A DNA stretch of 64,000 nt. It comes from Bacillota bacterium (GTDB lineage Bacteria > Bacillota > Clostridia > Oscillospirales > Ethanoligenentaceae). The notes below the pieces were generated by a model. The model had not been told where the DNA came from. It ran no database searches and worked only from the letters and a program-made list of their open reading frames with translations. A program made the position numbers and the translations under genes. The DNA lies in assembly GCA_023391835.1 (NCBI GenBank), contig JAEWAE010000048.1, forward strand, positions 1 to 64,000, read 5' to 3'. Shown here in pieces: positions 15,960-24,960 of this stretch (positions within the stretch are counted from its first letter, which is position 1; the number at the start of each line of letters is the position of its first letter).

Positions 15960-16274
15960 ATGGCCCGACCATTCGCCGAACAATTCTATAAGTCCACCGC
16001 ATGGGAGCGATGCCGCGCCGGGTTCCTTGCGTCGAAACACCGGGAATGCGAACGGTGCGGAGCGCCTGCCACGGTGGCCCACCACAAGGTGCACCTGTCG
16101 CCCCGGAACATCAACGACCCGCGCGTCACGCTGAGCTGGGACAACCTCATGGCCGTGTGTGCGGACTGTCACGCGCTGCTTCATCGCAAGGCTCAGCCGA
16201 TGCGGTTTGATATGAACGGCAACCCGATACCCCCCGGGTCGGAAAATCCGATGTCCCACCACGGGACCGGTTAA
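15960..16274 (+). CDS. HNH endonuclease
   Basis: A 104-residue nuclease. The motif runs CERCGAPATVAHHKVHL, then ITL-like DNLMAVCADCHALLH, giving two CxxC zinc pairs and the catalytic His-His and His. Such nucleases sit next to terminase genes in HK97-type cos phages and assist the terminase in cutting cos DNA. AGGAGG precedes the ATG. Confidence 0.92.
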   Translation: MARPFAEQFYKSTAWERCRAGFLASKHRECERCGAPATVAHHKVHLSPRNINDPRVTLSWDNLMAVCADCHALLHRKAQPMRFDMNGNPIPPGSENPMSHHGTG

Positions 16275-16343
16275 GGCTCAACGGAAGAACACACAGGTCG
16301 CGCGCGTGGGGGGTGTAGTCTAATGCAAACGGGGTGATGATTC
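16275..16343. other. Candidate cos region
   Basis: The short gap between the HNH nuclease and small terminase genes contains a GC-rich run (GGTCGCGCGCGTGGGGGGTG at 16297-16316). In cos-type siphophages the cohesive end site is usually found here. The exact nick positions cannot be read from sequence. Confidence 0.4.
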
Positions 16344-16742
16344 ATGGCGGCCCGGAAACCAGCCAGAACATACGCCGATATGACCAAAGATGAGATCATT
16401 TCGGCCGAGAAGAGAAAACTTCAGGGGATTTACTCCAAGCTCGAAACCAAAACGAAAAAGTCGGTCAGTTCACTCATCGACGAGGCCGCTTTCATGGCCG
16501 CCAGCCTCTACGAGCTGCGTCAGATCATCAACGAGAAGGGCTATACCGAGGAATACCAGAACGGTGCCAACCAGAGCGGCACCAAACGATCTTCCGAGGT
16601 GGATATATATATCCAGCTTGAAAAAAACTACGCCTCCGTCATCAAGCAACTGACCGATCTTCTCCCCAAAGAGGATAAGCTCAAGGATACCAGGAAGGAC
16701 GATGACTTCAGTGACTTCATAAACGGGCGTGAGGACGTATGA
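16344..16742 (+). CDS. Terminase small subunit
   Basis: A 132-residue charged helical protein directly before the large terminase, overlapping it by four bases. The YELRQIINEKGYTEEYQNGA stretch followed by a Lys-rich C-terminus fits P27-type small terminases, which recognise the packaging site and recruit the large subunit. Confidence 0.8.
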   Translation: MAARKPARTYADMTKDEIISAEKRKLQGIYSKLETKTKKSVSSLIDEAAFMAASLYELRQIINEKGYTEEYQNGANQSGTKRSSEVDIYIQLEKNYASVIKQLTDLLPKEDKLKDTRKDDDFSDFINGREDV

Positions 16743-18415
16743 TCCGTTATCCGGCCGATTACAACCCCATCCGTGAATACTGGCAGAAAATCCAGTCCGG
16801 CGAAGAGGCCGTCGGCAAGAAAATCCGCAAAACCTATCGAAAGCTCGTCTGGGATCTGGATCACCCGGGCGAGTATTTTTATAGCCCGAAGCGGGCCAAC
16901 CACGTTCTCGAATTTGCCGAAAATTTCTGCCACCACAGCAAGGGCAAGCTCGGCGGCCGGCGGGTACAGCTGGAGCTATGGGAGAAAGCCCACCTTGCCG
17001 CCATTTTTGGCTTTGTGGATATCGAGGGCGTGCGCAAGTACCGGGAATCCGTGCTCATAGTCGGCAAGAAAAACGGCAAGTCGCTGCTGGCCTCCATCGT
17101 CGGCAACTACATGCTGACGGCCGACGGTGAGCCAGGACCGGAAGTCTATGCCGTGGCCACAAAGAAGGACCAGTCCAAGATCATCTGGGGCGAATCCAAG
17201 CGCATGATCCGGAAATCCCCGGCACTGCGCAAGCGGGTCCGCTCGCTGGTGGCCGAGCTCGACTGTGACTTCAACGACGGCGTGTTCAAGCCGCTTGCCA
17301 GTGACAGCGACACGCTGGACGGTCTCAATATTCACTGCTGCCTGATGGATGAAATCCACCAGTGGAAAAACGGCCGGGCCCTCTACGACATCATGGCCGA
17401 CGGAACCACCGCGCGGGAACAGCCTCTTCTCTACATCACATCCACCGCCGGGAAAATCCGGGAGGACATTTATGACGACAAATATGCCGAAGCCGAGCGG
17501 GTCATCAACGGGTATTTCGACCCGGACGGCTACCACGACGAGCACTTCATTGCCTTCATCTACGAGCTGGACGACCGTTCCGAATGGACGGACCCGGCCT
17601 GTTGGAAAAAGGCGAATCCGGGCCTCGGCACCATTAAGTCCCGGGAGCAGCTGGCCGCCAAAGTCGAAAAGGCCAAGGTCAACCCGCAGCTGGTCAAGAA
17701 TCTGCTGTGCAAAGAGTTCAATATCCGCGAGACGGCCACGGGCGCCTGGCTGCCGTTTGAAGTCGTCGACAATCCGGCCACATTCACCATGGAGGACATC
17801 ACCGACACCTACGCCATCGGCGGGTGCGACCTTTCCGCCACCACAGACCTCACCTGCGCCACGCTGCTCATCATGAAGGCCGGAAGCCAGATAAAATACA
17901 TCCTCCAGATGTACTTCCTACCGGAAGAGCTGCTTGAGCAGCGCGCCCGGGAGGACAAGATTCCTTATGACATCTGGCGCGACCGCGGGCTGCTGACCGC
18001 CTGCCCGGGCTCTCGGGTGGATTACTCCATGGTGACAGCCTGGTTCAACGGGATGCGGGACAAATACCAGATCAGCCCGCTGTGGGTTTACTACGACCGG
18101 GCGCTGGCCGGCTACTGGGTGGAGGACATGAAAGGCAGCGGTTTCACCATGGTGCCGTGCGCTCAGGGTGCCATGACGTTTTCCAACCCCATGAAAACGC
18201 TGGAGGCCGACCTGCGTGACAAGCTGGTCAATTACAACAACAACCCGGTGCTGAAATGGTGTCTGTGCAATACCTCCGCCCAATATGATACTAACGACAA
18301 CGTGCGGCCGGTCAAGGGCCGCAGCCGCACCCAGCGCATTGACGGCATGGTCAGTCTGCTAGATGCCTATGTGGGGCTTTATGAAAAAGCTCAGGACTAT
18401 TCCGCTATGATTTGA
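16739..18415 (+). CDS. Terminase large subunit
   Basis: A 558-residue packaging motor and nuclease. The P-loop VGKKNGKS lies near residue 107 and the Walker B CLMDEIHQW near 200. The C-terminal nuclease part has the acidic GGCDLSATTDLT segment near 360. Length and order fit the HK97/Terminase_1 family. It docks on the portal and pumps DNA. Confidence 0.95.
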   Translation: MIRYPADYNPIREYWQKIQSGEEAVGKKIRKTYRKLVWDLDHPGEYFYSPKRANHVLEFAENFCHHSKGKLGGRRVQLELWEKAHLAAIFGFVDIEGVRKYRESVLIVGKKNGKSLLASIVGNYMLTADGEPGPEVYAVATKKDQSKIIWGESKRMIRKSPALRKRVRSLVAELDCDFNDGVFKPLASDSDTLDGLNIHCCLMDEIHQWKNGRALYDIMADGTTAREQPLLYITSTAGKIREDIYDDKYAEAERVINGYFDPDGYHDEHFIAFIYELDDRSEWTDPACWKKANPGLGTIKSREQLAAKVEKAKVNPQLVKNLLCKEFNIRETATGAWLPFEVVDNPATFTMEDITDTYAIGGCDLSATTDLTCATLLIMKAGSQIKYILQMYFLPEELLEQRAREDKIPYDIWRDRGLLTACPGSRVDYSMVTAWFNGMRDKYQISPLWVYYDRALAGYWVEDMKGSGFTMVPCAQGAMTFSNPMKTLEADLRDKLVNYNNNPVLKWCLCNTSAQYDTNDNVRPVKGRSRTQRIDGMVSLLDAYVGLYEKAQDYSAMI

Positions 18416-18424
18416 GGTGATTGG

Positions 18425-19690
18425 ATGGCAAAAAAGCAGCGACGCTCCCTTTTCAATATGATTTTCGGCCAGAAGCCGGCCGGGCCGCCGGGTACCACCA
18501 CCCAGCTGCGGATGCTCAACGGCTATTCGCCAGTATTTACCGCGTTCGGGCAGGAAGCCTACGACAGTGACGACGTGCGGGCGGCCGTGGACGCCGTGGC
18601 CCGGAACGTGGCCAAGCTCCACCCGAAGCACGTCCGCAAGGATGCCTCCGGGAACATCACGGCCGTTTCGGACGGATTGCAATATCTGCTCGACACCCGA
18701 CCGAACCCCTACATGGACACCTACACGTTCCTCTACAAGGTCACGACCCAGCTGCTCATGCAGAACAACGCCTTTATCTTCGTGCGGTACGACAGTACCG
18801 GGAATGCGGAGGGACTGTATCCCATCCCATTCTCGAATATCCAACTCATCGAGAGCGGCGGCACGGTCTACGCGAAGTTTTCCTTTACCGGGGGCGACAG
18901 CGTGACGGTTGAGTATACCGAGCTCGTCCACCTGCGGCGGTTCTTCTATCGCAACGACATCTACGGCGAGCCGAACATGCAGGCGCTGGGGCTGACGCTG
19001 GACACCATTAACACGGCCGACCAGGGCGTTGCAAATGCCGTAAAAACATCCAATGCCCTGCGCGGAATCCTTAAGACGCAGAATATGCTTAAGCCGAAGG
19101 ACCTTTTGGAAAAGCAAAAGGATTTCGTTGACAGCTATATGGATATCAGTAAAGGCCAGAGCGGTGTGGCTGCATTGGATAGCACCGTAGATTATAAAGA
19201 GCTGACAAGTTCGCCAGAGCAGGTGAACACCGGCACAATGAAATTTCTGACGGACAAAATCTATCGGTATTTCGGCGTTTCGGAGCCGATCATTTCCTCA
19301 TCCTTCACGGAGGACCAGTGGAACGCCTTTTACGAAAGCACTATCGAACCCATAGCAATCCAGATGAGCCTCCAGTTCACCGCTACGCTGTTTTCCACCC
19401 GGGAGCAGCAGTTCGGCAACCAGATCATCTTCGAGGCGAACCGGCTGGAATACGCCAGCGCCTCCACCAAGATCAACATGGCGCGCAACGTGTTCCCGAC
19501 CGGCCTGTTCACCTACAACGAGATGCGGCAGATGTTCAACATGGCGCCGCTGGACGGGCCTGATGGTGACAAGCGCATCATGTCGCTCAATTTCATCGAC
19601 GCCAAGAAAGCCACCCAATACCAGGTGGGCGAGGACGACGGCGGAGAGCCGCCGGATACCCCACAGGAAGGAGATAACCAGAATGAATGA
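18425..19690 (+). CDS. Portal protein (HK97 family)
   Basis: A 421-residue protein that forms the dodecameric DNA channel at one capsid vertex. Family features are the VRAAVDAVARNVAKLHPK stretch, LVHLRRFFYRND, and FSLSEPII-like RYFGVSEPIISSSF near residue 280. The C-terminus is acidic and disordered. It follows the large terminase by nine bases. Confidence 0.95.
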   Translation: MAKKQRRSLFNMIFGQKPAGPPGTTTQLRMLNGYSPVFTAFGQEAYDSDDVRAAVDAVARNVAKLHPKHVRKDASGNITAVSDGLQYLLDTRPNPYMDTYTFLYKVTTQLLMQNNAFIFVRYDSTGNAEGLYPIPFSNIQLIESGGTVYAKFSFTGGDSVTVEYTELVHLRRFFYRNDIYGEPNMQALGLTLDTINTADQGVANAVKTSNALRGILKTQNMLKPKDLLEKQKDFVDSYMDISKGQSGVAALDSTVDYKELTSSPEQVNTGTMKFLTDKIYRYFGVSEPIISSSFTEDQWNAFYESTIEPIAIQMSLQFTATLFSTREQQFGNQIIFEANRLEYASASTKINMARNVFPTGLFTYNEMRQMFNMAPLDGPDGDKRIMSLNFIDAKKATQYQVGEDDGGEPPDTPQEGDNQNE

Positions 19691-19907
19691 GAATCAGAAC
19701 ATCCAGGGAATTACGGTAACAATCGGCGGTGACGCCTCCGGGTTGGAGAACGCGCTGGATCGTGTGAACGGCAAGGCCGAAAAGCTGGTTTCGCTCTTGA
19801 AACAGGCCGACGGCATTCTAAACCACATGCAGGGTCGGCCGGATGTCGACACGCTGGCCCACGCGGTGAGCCGGGAGCTTCGGCGGAAAGTGGGGCGGCT
19901 CAAATGA
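19683..19907 (+). CDS. Small protein resembling the tape-measure N-terminus
   Basis: A 74-residue protein starting at ATG 19683, overlapping the portal stop by eight bases. Residues 7-22 (IQGITVTIGGDASGLENA) closely match the tape-measure start (IKGITVQIGGDTGPLNQA); the rest is a helical, charged stretch. Function unknown; it could bind the same partner as the tape-measure N-terminus. Confidence 0.65.
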   Translation: MNENQNIQGITVTIGGDASGLENALDRVNGKAEKLVSLLKQADGILNHMQGRPDVDTLAHAVSRELRRKVGRLK

Positions 19908-19990
19908 ACAAAAGCAAAATACGCGGTGCTCTCATATGGGCTGGGCTTGCTCTGTCCATTATAGCCGTGATTAAAAGTTTTATCGCTTAG
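19904..19990 (+). CDS. 28-residue single-TM peptide
   Basis: Starts in an ATGA overlap with the gene before it and ends at TAG 19988-19990. It has a basic N-terminus and one hydrophobic helix. It converges with, and overlaps by eleven bases, the opposite-strand gene that follows. Coupled translation makes it plausible, but it is very short. Confidence 0.4.
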   Translation: MNKSKIRGALIWAGLALSIIAVIKSFIA

Positions 19991-20573
19991 AACGCAGAGC
20001 GCTATCGACTTCGTAAAACGAGGCAAGTTCTTTTGGTAATCGGTAAAGCATTACTCTAGACCGAAATGTCTTCAATGGCGTTTCCAATAAAATAGTGTAA
20101 TTATGATGATCTTCGATCAGAGGCGATATTCCTTCAAAAAATAAATACCCTTCTATTTTCCCATAGCCTTTTAAACAGTCATTTTCAAACAGATTATCGC
20201 TATCGACTTTAAAAGCCCTTCCTTCACTCATATCCCTATTCACGAAAAACAGTTCCATCTCTGAATCCAATGGGTTTGTGTGCTCACCAAAATATCCGGC
20301 TTGAATGAGGCTCCCATTTGTATCTATAATTTCGACTTTTGTGATGCTGGTTTCGGTTTTGCTTTGATTAATGATTTCAATATAGCAAAAAGCATATTGT
20401 CTTCGGCCTTTATAAAGGAAATCGAAGTTATAGGCGCTACCTTTTTGAACGATTGTGAGTCTTAATTTTTCCTTTCTTTTTTCTCTCAGGTATAGAGATA
20501 AGTTTATAACGCTAAGTACCAAGGCAAGCCACTGTACAATATTGCTCTTAATCAGATTCCAAAACTCTTTCAT
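19980..20573 (-). CDS. Counter-oriented TM-anchored protein inside the head operon (moron)
   Basis: A 197-residue protein with GGGAGG before the ATG at 20573. An N-terminal membrane helix (about residues 12-28) is followed by a basic stretch and a roughly 150-residue strand-rich domain. The DNA is clearly more AT-rich than the flanking portal and protease genes, and the gene reads against the late operon. These are marks of a recently acquired lysogenic-conversion gene. No family recognised. Confidence 0.7.
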   Translation of the reverse strand: MKEFWNLIKSNIVQWLALVLSVINLSLYLREKRKEKLRLTIVQKGSAYNFDFLYKGRRQYAFCYIEIINQSKTETSITKVEIIDTNGSLIQAGYFGEHTNPLDSEMELFFVNRDMSEGRAFKVDSDNLFENDCLKGYGKIEGYLFFEGISPLIEDHHNYTILLETPLKTFRSRVMLYRLPKELASFYEVDSALRSKR

Positions 20574-20639
20574 TTTTAGCCTCCCTCAGTATGAATTTTA
20601 TCACAGGCCCTAAAAATTACAAGAAAGGAGTTGACTCCC

Positions 20640-21278
20640 ATGTCAAAAAATAAGCCCATTCTCGGCGAGCGGGAGTTGCGGGCCTTCGCCATGCCGGATC
20701 TGAGTGCGGACCCGGAAGGCAATGTCCTGCAAGGTCACGCCGCCGTATTCGGCCAGCCTTACGATATGTACGGGCTCTGGACGGAAACCATCGCCCGTGG
20801 TGCATTCGGTAACACCGATTTTACCGACGTCCTCTTCGACGTCAATCACGACCTGAGCCGCATTCCGCTGGCCCGCAGCCGGAACAACAACGCCAACTCC
20901 ACCCTGCAGCTGCAGGTTGACGACCAGGGCCTTGCTACCCGCGCCACGTTGGACGTGGAAAACAACGCGGATTCCAAGGCCCTTTACAGCGCCGTCGGCC
21001 GCGGGGATATCTCCGGCATGTCGTATATTTTCGCTGTCCGTACGGACGAATGGACGGGGCTTGACAGTGACATGCCCCAGCGCACCATCACCGATATCGC
21101 CAAGGTCTATGAAGTATCCGCTGTATCGATGCCGGCCAACCCCGGCACTGACATATCCGCCCGGAGCGCATCGGCACTGGAGAGTGCCGAGCGGGTGCTG
21201 GAGAGCGCCCGGCGCCGTGCCTCACTGGACAGTGACGCCGAGCGGCGTAAACGTATGATTTTACTGACCTACATTTGA
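20640..21278 (+). CDS. Prohead protease (HK97 family)
   Basis: A 212-residue serine protease that matures the capsid. It shows the catalytic His in LFDVNHDLSRIP and Ser in GDISGMSYIF, with VYEVSAVSMPANPGT after them. Start chosen at ATG 20640 with AAAGGAG upstream. It precedes the major capsid gene, as usual. Confidence 0.94.
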   Translation: MSKNKPILGERELRAFAMPDLSADPEGNVLQGHAAVFGQPYDMYGLWTETIARGAFGNTDFTDVLFDVNHDLSRIPLARSRNNNANSTLQLQVDDQGLATRATLDVENNADSKALYSAVGRGDISGMSYIFAVRTDEWTGLDSDMPQRTITDIAKVYEVSAVSMPANPGTDISARSASALESAERVLESARRRASLDSDAERRKRMILLTYI

Positions 21279-21292
21279 CAGGAGGAAAATTT

Positions 21293-22462
21293 ATGAATCC
21301 CAGACTGAAAGAAATCCGTGACCGCAAGGCCGAAATCCGGGGCCTGCTCACCGACCCCAAGCAGAAAGCCGATCTCGACGCGCTCGAAACGGAGCTCCGG
21401 TCCCTCGACGACGAGGAAAAGGACATCGAGCGGCGGCAGCAGATCGCCGACGGCATCAACCTTGGCACCATCGAGGGCAGCCCCATCGCCAAGCCGGTGC
21501 CGGCCGCCGAAAAGCGAGACTTTGCGAACATGCCCAAGGAAGAGCTGCTGGCAACCCCCGAATACCGCGGTGCATTCTTCAAGTCGCTGCTCGGCAAACC
21601 GCTGAACGAGGCCGAAAAGCGCGCCTACGACAGCGGCACCACTGCGGTCATCCCGACGCAGACCTCCGACCAGCTGTTCCAGAAGATGGTCAAGATCGCG
21701 CCCATGCTCAACGAGATCACGCTGCTGCGTGTGGCGGGCGCCGTGAAGTTTGCCATCCAGGATGCCCGGGACGATGCGGCACAGCATACGGAAAACGCCA
21801 ACATCACGCCGGCCGCCGACACCATGACCTATGTGACGCTGGGCGGCTACGATTTTGTAAAGCTCATCCGCATCAGCAAGACCATTTCCACCATGGCGAT
21901 TCCGGCGTTCGAGGGCTGGCTGACGGATATGCTCGCGCAGGACATTGCCGTCAAGCTCGAAGATACCATTATCAACGGCACCGGCTCCAGCCAGCCCAAG
22001 GGCATCGAGAAATCGAACACCTGGGCGGCGGGCACCAACCTGGTCGAGTTCACCAAGGGCGGATCGCCCACCTACGACAACGTGGTGGACCTCATTTCCC
22101 TGCTGCCCGCCCGCTATTCCGGCAATGCCAAATTCCTGTGTAACAACAAGTTCCTGTACGGCCAGCTTGCCAAAATCAAAGACGACAACAAGCGCCCAAT
22201 CCTCGTGCAGGACTTCACAAACCCCATTGCACAGCGGGTTCTCGGCTTCCCGGTCCTCATTTCGGACAAGGCGGCAGACAACACCCTGTATTTCGGTGAC
22301 TACAAGCAGATGGTCGGTAATCTGGCGCAGGATGTCACGGTGGAATCAAGCACGCAGTCCGGTTTCGCCGCCCGCGCCATTGATTTTCTCGGCTCGGCCA
22401 TTTTCGACTGCAATGTCGCCCTGCCAGACGCGCTTACCAAGATGGATGAATCCGCGACCTGA
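21293..22462 (+). CDS. Major capsid protein (HK97 gp5 family)
   Basis: A 389-residue capsid protein starting at ATG 21293 behind AGGAGG. Residues 1-110 are a charged coiled-coil delta domain, presumably removed by the protease. The remaining part has the HK97 fold signatures, such as VPTQTSDQ-like VIPTQTSDQLFQKM, ISKTISTMAIPAFEGWL and the C-terminal AARAIDFLGSAIFDC. Confidence 0.95.
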   Translation: MNPRLKEIRDRKAEIRGLLTDPKQKADLDALETELRSLDDEEKDIERRQQIADGINLGTIEGSPIAKPVPAAEKRDFANMPKEELLATPEYRGAFFKSLLGKPLNEAEKRAYDSGTTAVIPTQTSDQLFQKMVKIAPMLNEITLLRVAGAVKFAIQDARDDAAQHTENANITPAADTMTYVTLGGYDFVKLIRISKTISTMAIPAFEGWLTDMLAQDIAVKLEDTIINGTGSSQPKGIEKSNTWAAGTNLVEFTKGGSPTYDNVVDLISLLPARYSGNAKFLCNNKFLYGQLAKIKDDNKRPILVQDFTNPIAQRVLGFPVLISDKAADNTLYFGDYKQMVGNLAQDVTVESSTQSGFAARAIDFLGSAIFDCNVALPDALTKMDESAT

Positions 22463-22480
22463 TGAAAGGGGGCACCGCCC

Positions 22481-22798
22481 ATGGCGGCCGTGAGTGATGA
22501 ATACGCCGCCCGGCTGACCCAGGCGCTGCGCCGCAACGCCTCCGATGCCATCACAGCGGAGGTCAAAGGGCTGGCGGCCGAGTGTCGGGCGGACATGGAA
22601 CGGCTCGGAATCCTGCCGGCCAAGGCAGAGGACGAAACGGACGACCTCGTGTATGGGGCCGTCCGTGATTTCTGCAAATGGCGGTTTGGCCTGGGCAACC
22701 CCGACGCCGACCGGTATATGCAGATGTACCAGAGCCGGGTGGACGAGTTGCGCGGCTCCGAGGGCTACTATGCGGACGATACGGAGGCGACTGACTGA
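22481..22798 (+). CDS. Head-tail connector, gp6-like
   Basis: A 105-residue helical acidic protein directly after the capsid gene. Size, position and the WRFGLGNPDADRYMQMYQ segment fit the gp6-like connector ring that binds below the portal. It overlaps the next gene by one base. Confidence 0.8.
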   Translation: MAAVSDEYAARLTQALRRNASDAITAEVKGLAAECRADMERLGILPAKAEDETDDLVYGAVRDFCKWRFGLGNPDADRYMQMYQSRVDELRGSEGYYADDTEATD

Positions 22799-23106
22799 TG
22801 TATTTTTCCGGTGAAGGCAAGCTGATCTCCGTCACTCATCCGGTGGTAAAGGGCATTGAGCAGCCGGTGGTCGAGACAGCTGTGCCAGTGTGGTACAACG
22901 AGAAATCCGTGCGGCAGTCGGAATTCTATGCAGCATCGGCCCAGGGTGTTCAGCTTGAAAAGATGGTCGAGGTCCACACCGAGGACTGGGGCGGCCAGAC
23001 GCTCTTTCAGGACGCCGCCGGCACCCGATACAAGGTGTTTCGCTCCTATGTGACCGAGAAGGACACTGTGGAGCTGACGCTGCAGACGCTGGGGGCGAGA
23101 GGATGA
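22798..23106 (+). CDS. Head closure protein
   Basis: A 102-residue strand-rich protein in the second connector position. The pattern SVRQSEFYAASAQGV, then GWEDWGGQT-like TEDWGGQTLFQD and TRYKVFRSYV, is typical of phage head-tail adaptor/closure proteins. Confidence 0.8.
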   Translation: MYFSGEGKLISVTHPVVKGIEQPVVETAVPVWYNEKSVRQSEFYAASAQGVQLEKMVEVHTEDWGGQTLFQDAAGTRYKVFRSYVTEKDTVELTLQTLGARG

Positions 23107-23483
23107 CTATTCAGCCGGACGGCCTGGCGTCCGCCATTGTCCAGTCGCTGCAGGAATACACCGACGACGTCACGGTTAAGACCAAGGCGGCCGTGGACAA
23201 GGTGGCCGACGAGGCGAAAGAAGTGATCGAGCAGCATGCCCAGAGCAACTGGAAGCATTACCGCAAGGCATTTCGGGTGAAAAAGACCTACGAGGACCAA
23301 TTCAACCGGCGCAAGACCTGGTATGTGGCCGCACCCTATTACCGACTGACCCAGCTGCTGGAGCACGGCCATGCCACCTCCAACGGCGGCCGCACCCGGG
23401 CGTTCCCCCACATCCGGTACGGTGAGGAATGGGCTCAGCAGCGGCTGCCGGAGGAAATTGAGAAGGCGGTGAAGGGCGAATGA
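23103..23483 (+). CDS. HK97 gp10-like tail completion protein
   Basis: A 126-residue protein. VADEAKEVIEQHAQ, then YRLTQLLEHGHATSNGGRT, is the hallmark of the HK97 gp10 family that joins head and tail. Overlaps both neighbours by four bases. Confidence 0.88.
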   Translation: MTIQPDGLASAIVQSLQEYTDDVTVKTKAAVDKVADEAKEVIEQHAQSNWKHYRKAFRVKKTYEDQFNRRKTWYVAAPYYRLTQLLEHGHATSNGGRTRAFPHIRYGEEWAQQRLPEEIEKAVKGE

Positions 23484-23821
23484 AACTCGACTGGTATGCG
23501 CTGCTCTCTCAGGCGGGCTACCCGGTGGCCTACAACCATTTTCCACGGCCCGACCCGTCGAATCCGTCCTACTCGCCGCTGCTGCCACCCTATGTGGTGT
23601 GGCTGATACCTGTCGAGCAGCACCGCGGTGCGGACGGCATGAACCTGCTGTCCACCGATTCCGTGCGGGTGGAACTTTACACGGCTGTCAAGGATGTGGA
23701 TGCGGAAAGCAAGATCGAAGCCCTGCTGGACGCCTGGCCGTACAGCAAGGACGAAACATGGATTCCAGAAGAAAAGCTCTATCTCATAAGCTACGACCTA
23801 TCCATTTTGAGGAGGATCTGA
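23480..23821 (+). CDS. Tail terminator-like protein
   Basis: A 113-residue protein between the gp10-like and tail tube genes, the usual place of the tail terminator that caps the tube. Strand-helix content and size agree. No sharp motif is visible, so the assignment rests on order. Confidence 0.65.
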   Translation: MKLDWYALLSQAGYPVAYNHFPRPDPSNPSYSPLLPPYVVWLIPVEQHRGADGMNLLSTDSVRVELYTAVKDVDAESKIEALLDAWPYSKDETWIPEEKLYLISYDLSILRRI

Positions 23822-23822
23822 T

Positions 23823-24641
23823 ATGGCGGATAAAATCATCAATATTCCCGTCGGTAGCGGCAATCTGTTTGAAACGGAGTTTACCGGGGCCATCCCGGCC
23901 GATTCGGTTATCGAAACCGAGGCCAACCGTATCGGGCGCATCGAGAAGGGCGCCACTTGCCAGTATAAGCCGACCACCAAGACGTTCAAGGACGATTACG
24001 GCGTCCAGCAGCGCGTTGCGCTGACGGAAGAAGAAGTCACGTTCAAGGCTTCGCTGATTTCGTGGAGTTCGGCCAACCTCGACGTCTTTTCCATGACGGG
24101 CCGCGTTACCGAGACGCAGGGGCACCGGACGGTCAAGATCGGCGGTCTGGGCAACGCAAGCGGCAAGAAATACCTGTGGCGCTTCGTGCATCCGGATGCC
24201 GAGCTGGGTGACGTGCGGCTGACTATCGTGGGCACCAACACCGGCGGCTTCACGCTGACCTACAAGCCCGACGACGCCGGCAATCTGGATCTGGAGATCA
24301 CCGCCCAGCCGAGCGACAGCGAAGGCACTCTGATCCTTTACGACGAGGAAGTGCTGGGAGATACCATCAAGGCGTCCGGTCTGACTGTGTCCTCCGCCGC
24401 GGGCTCGACGAGCGGCACCACCAAACTGACCGTCACACCGGCAATCACGGAGGGCGACAGCTACCGGGTGTTCCACGGCGCCGAATCACCGGCTGTGGGC
24501 GCGGTCCTGACCGGCTGGACGGCATGGGATGGTGCCAGCGACATCACGGCGGCCACCGGCGATATTTTGACCGTGGCCGAGGTCGACAGCACGGGCAAGG
24601 CCGTAAAGGCCGGCATCGTAACCGCCACGGCCAAGGCGTAA
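23823..24641 (+). CDS. Major tail tube protein
   Basis: A 272-residue strand-rich protein. Residues 1-190 look like a tail tube fold; residues 195-272 are a Gly/Thr/Ala-rich module (LTVSSAAGSTSGTTKLTV) that may be an Ig-like decoration on the tube surface. Position before the tail chaperones supports the call. Confidence 0.85.
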   Translation: MADKIINIPVGSGNLFETEFTGAIPADSVIETEANRIGRIEKGATCQYKPTTKTFKDDYGVQQRVALTEEEVTFKASLISWSSANLDVFSMTGRVTETQGHRTVKIGGLGNASGKKYLWRFVHPDAELGDVRLTIVGTNTGGFTLTYKPDDAGNLDLEITAQPSDSEGTLILYDEEVLGDTIKASGLTVSSAAGSTSGTTKLTVTPAITEGDSYRVFHGAESPAVGAVLTGWTAWDGASDITAATGDILTVAEVDSTGKAVKAGIVTATAKA

Positions 24642-24654
24642 GGGAGGCAATCAC

Positions 24655-24960
24655 ATGTTTGACATTTCGAGCGTATCCACCCGATATTTCCCCGTCCACC
24701 TCATCCTGCCGGATGAAAAAACCGTTGATCTGGACGTCGAGCCGCCGAAGCTCAAGCAGCTCAATAAGCTGCTGAAAATCTCCAAGGCTGACCAGGCCGA
24801 CATGATCGACGAGTTGCAGACGGCCGTCGCGGGGCTGCTCAACAAGAATAAGCAGGGGTTCAAGGTCCCGACGGAGTATGTGGAATCCCTCGACATTGAC
24901 CAGATGACGGCCATTCTGAAAGCCTATTTCGAATGGCTCAACGCGGAAAGAAAAAACTGA
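24655..24960 (+). CDS. Tail assembly chaperone, gpG-like
   Basis: A 101-residue protein in the position of lambda gpG. Its last sense codons AAA AAC before TGA form the slippery heptamer A AAA AAC (24951-24957), so a fraction of ribosomes should slip back one base and make a longer gpGT-like product. Confidence 0.85.
   Translation: MFDISSVSTRYFPVHLILPDEKTVDLDVEPPKLKQLNKLLKISKADQADMIDELQTAVAGLLNKNKQGFKVPTEYVESLDIDQMTAILKAYFEWLNAERKN
24951..24957 (+). promoter_or_regulatory. Programmed -1 frameshift site
   Basis: The heptamer A AAA AAC lies in the zero frame immediately before the TGA stop of the gpG-like gene, matching the X XXY YYZ rule. The downstream frame is displaced by -1, as required. 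Confidence 0.85.

Noticed and set aside
19904..19990. 28-residue TM peptide as a holin
   Set aside because: Too short, located in the head operon and with no endolysin nearby. Kept only as a possible small gene.
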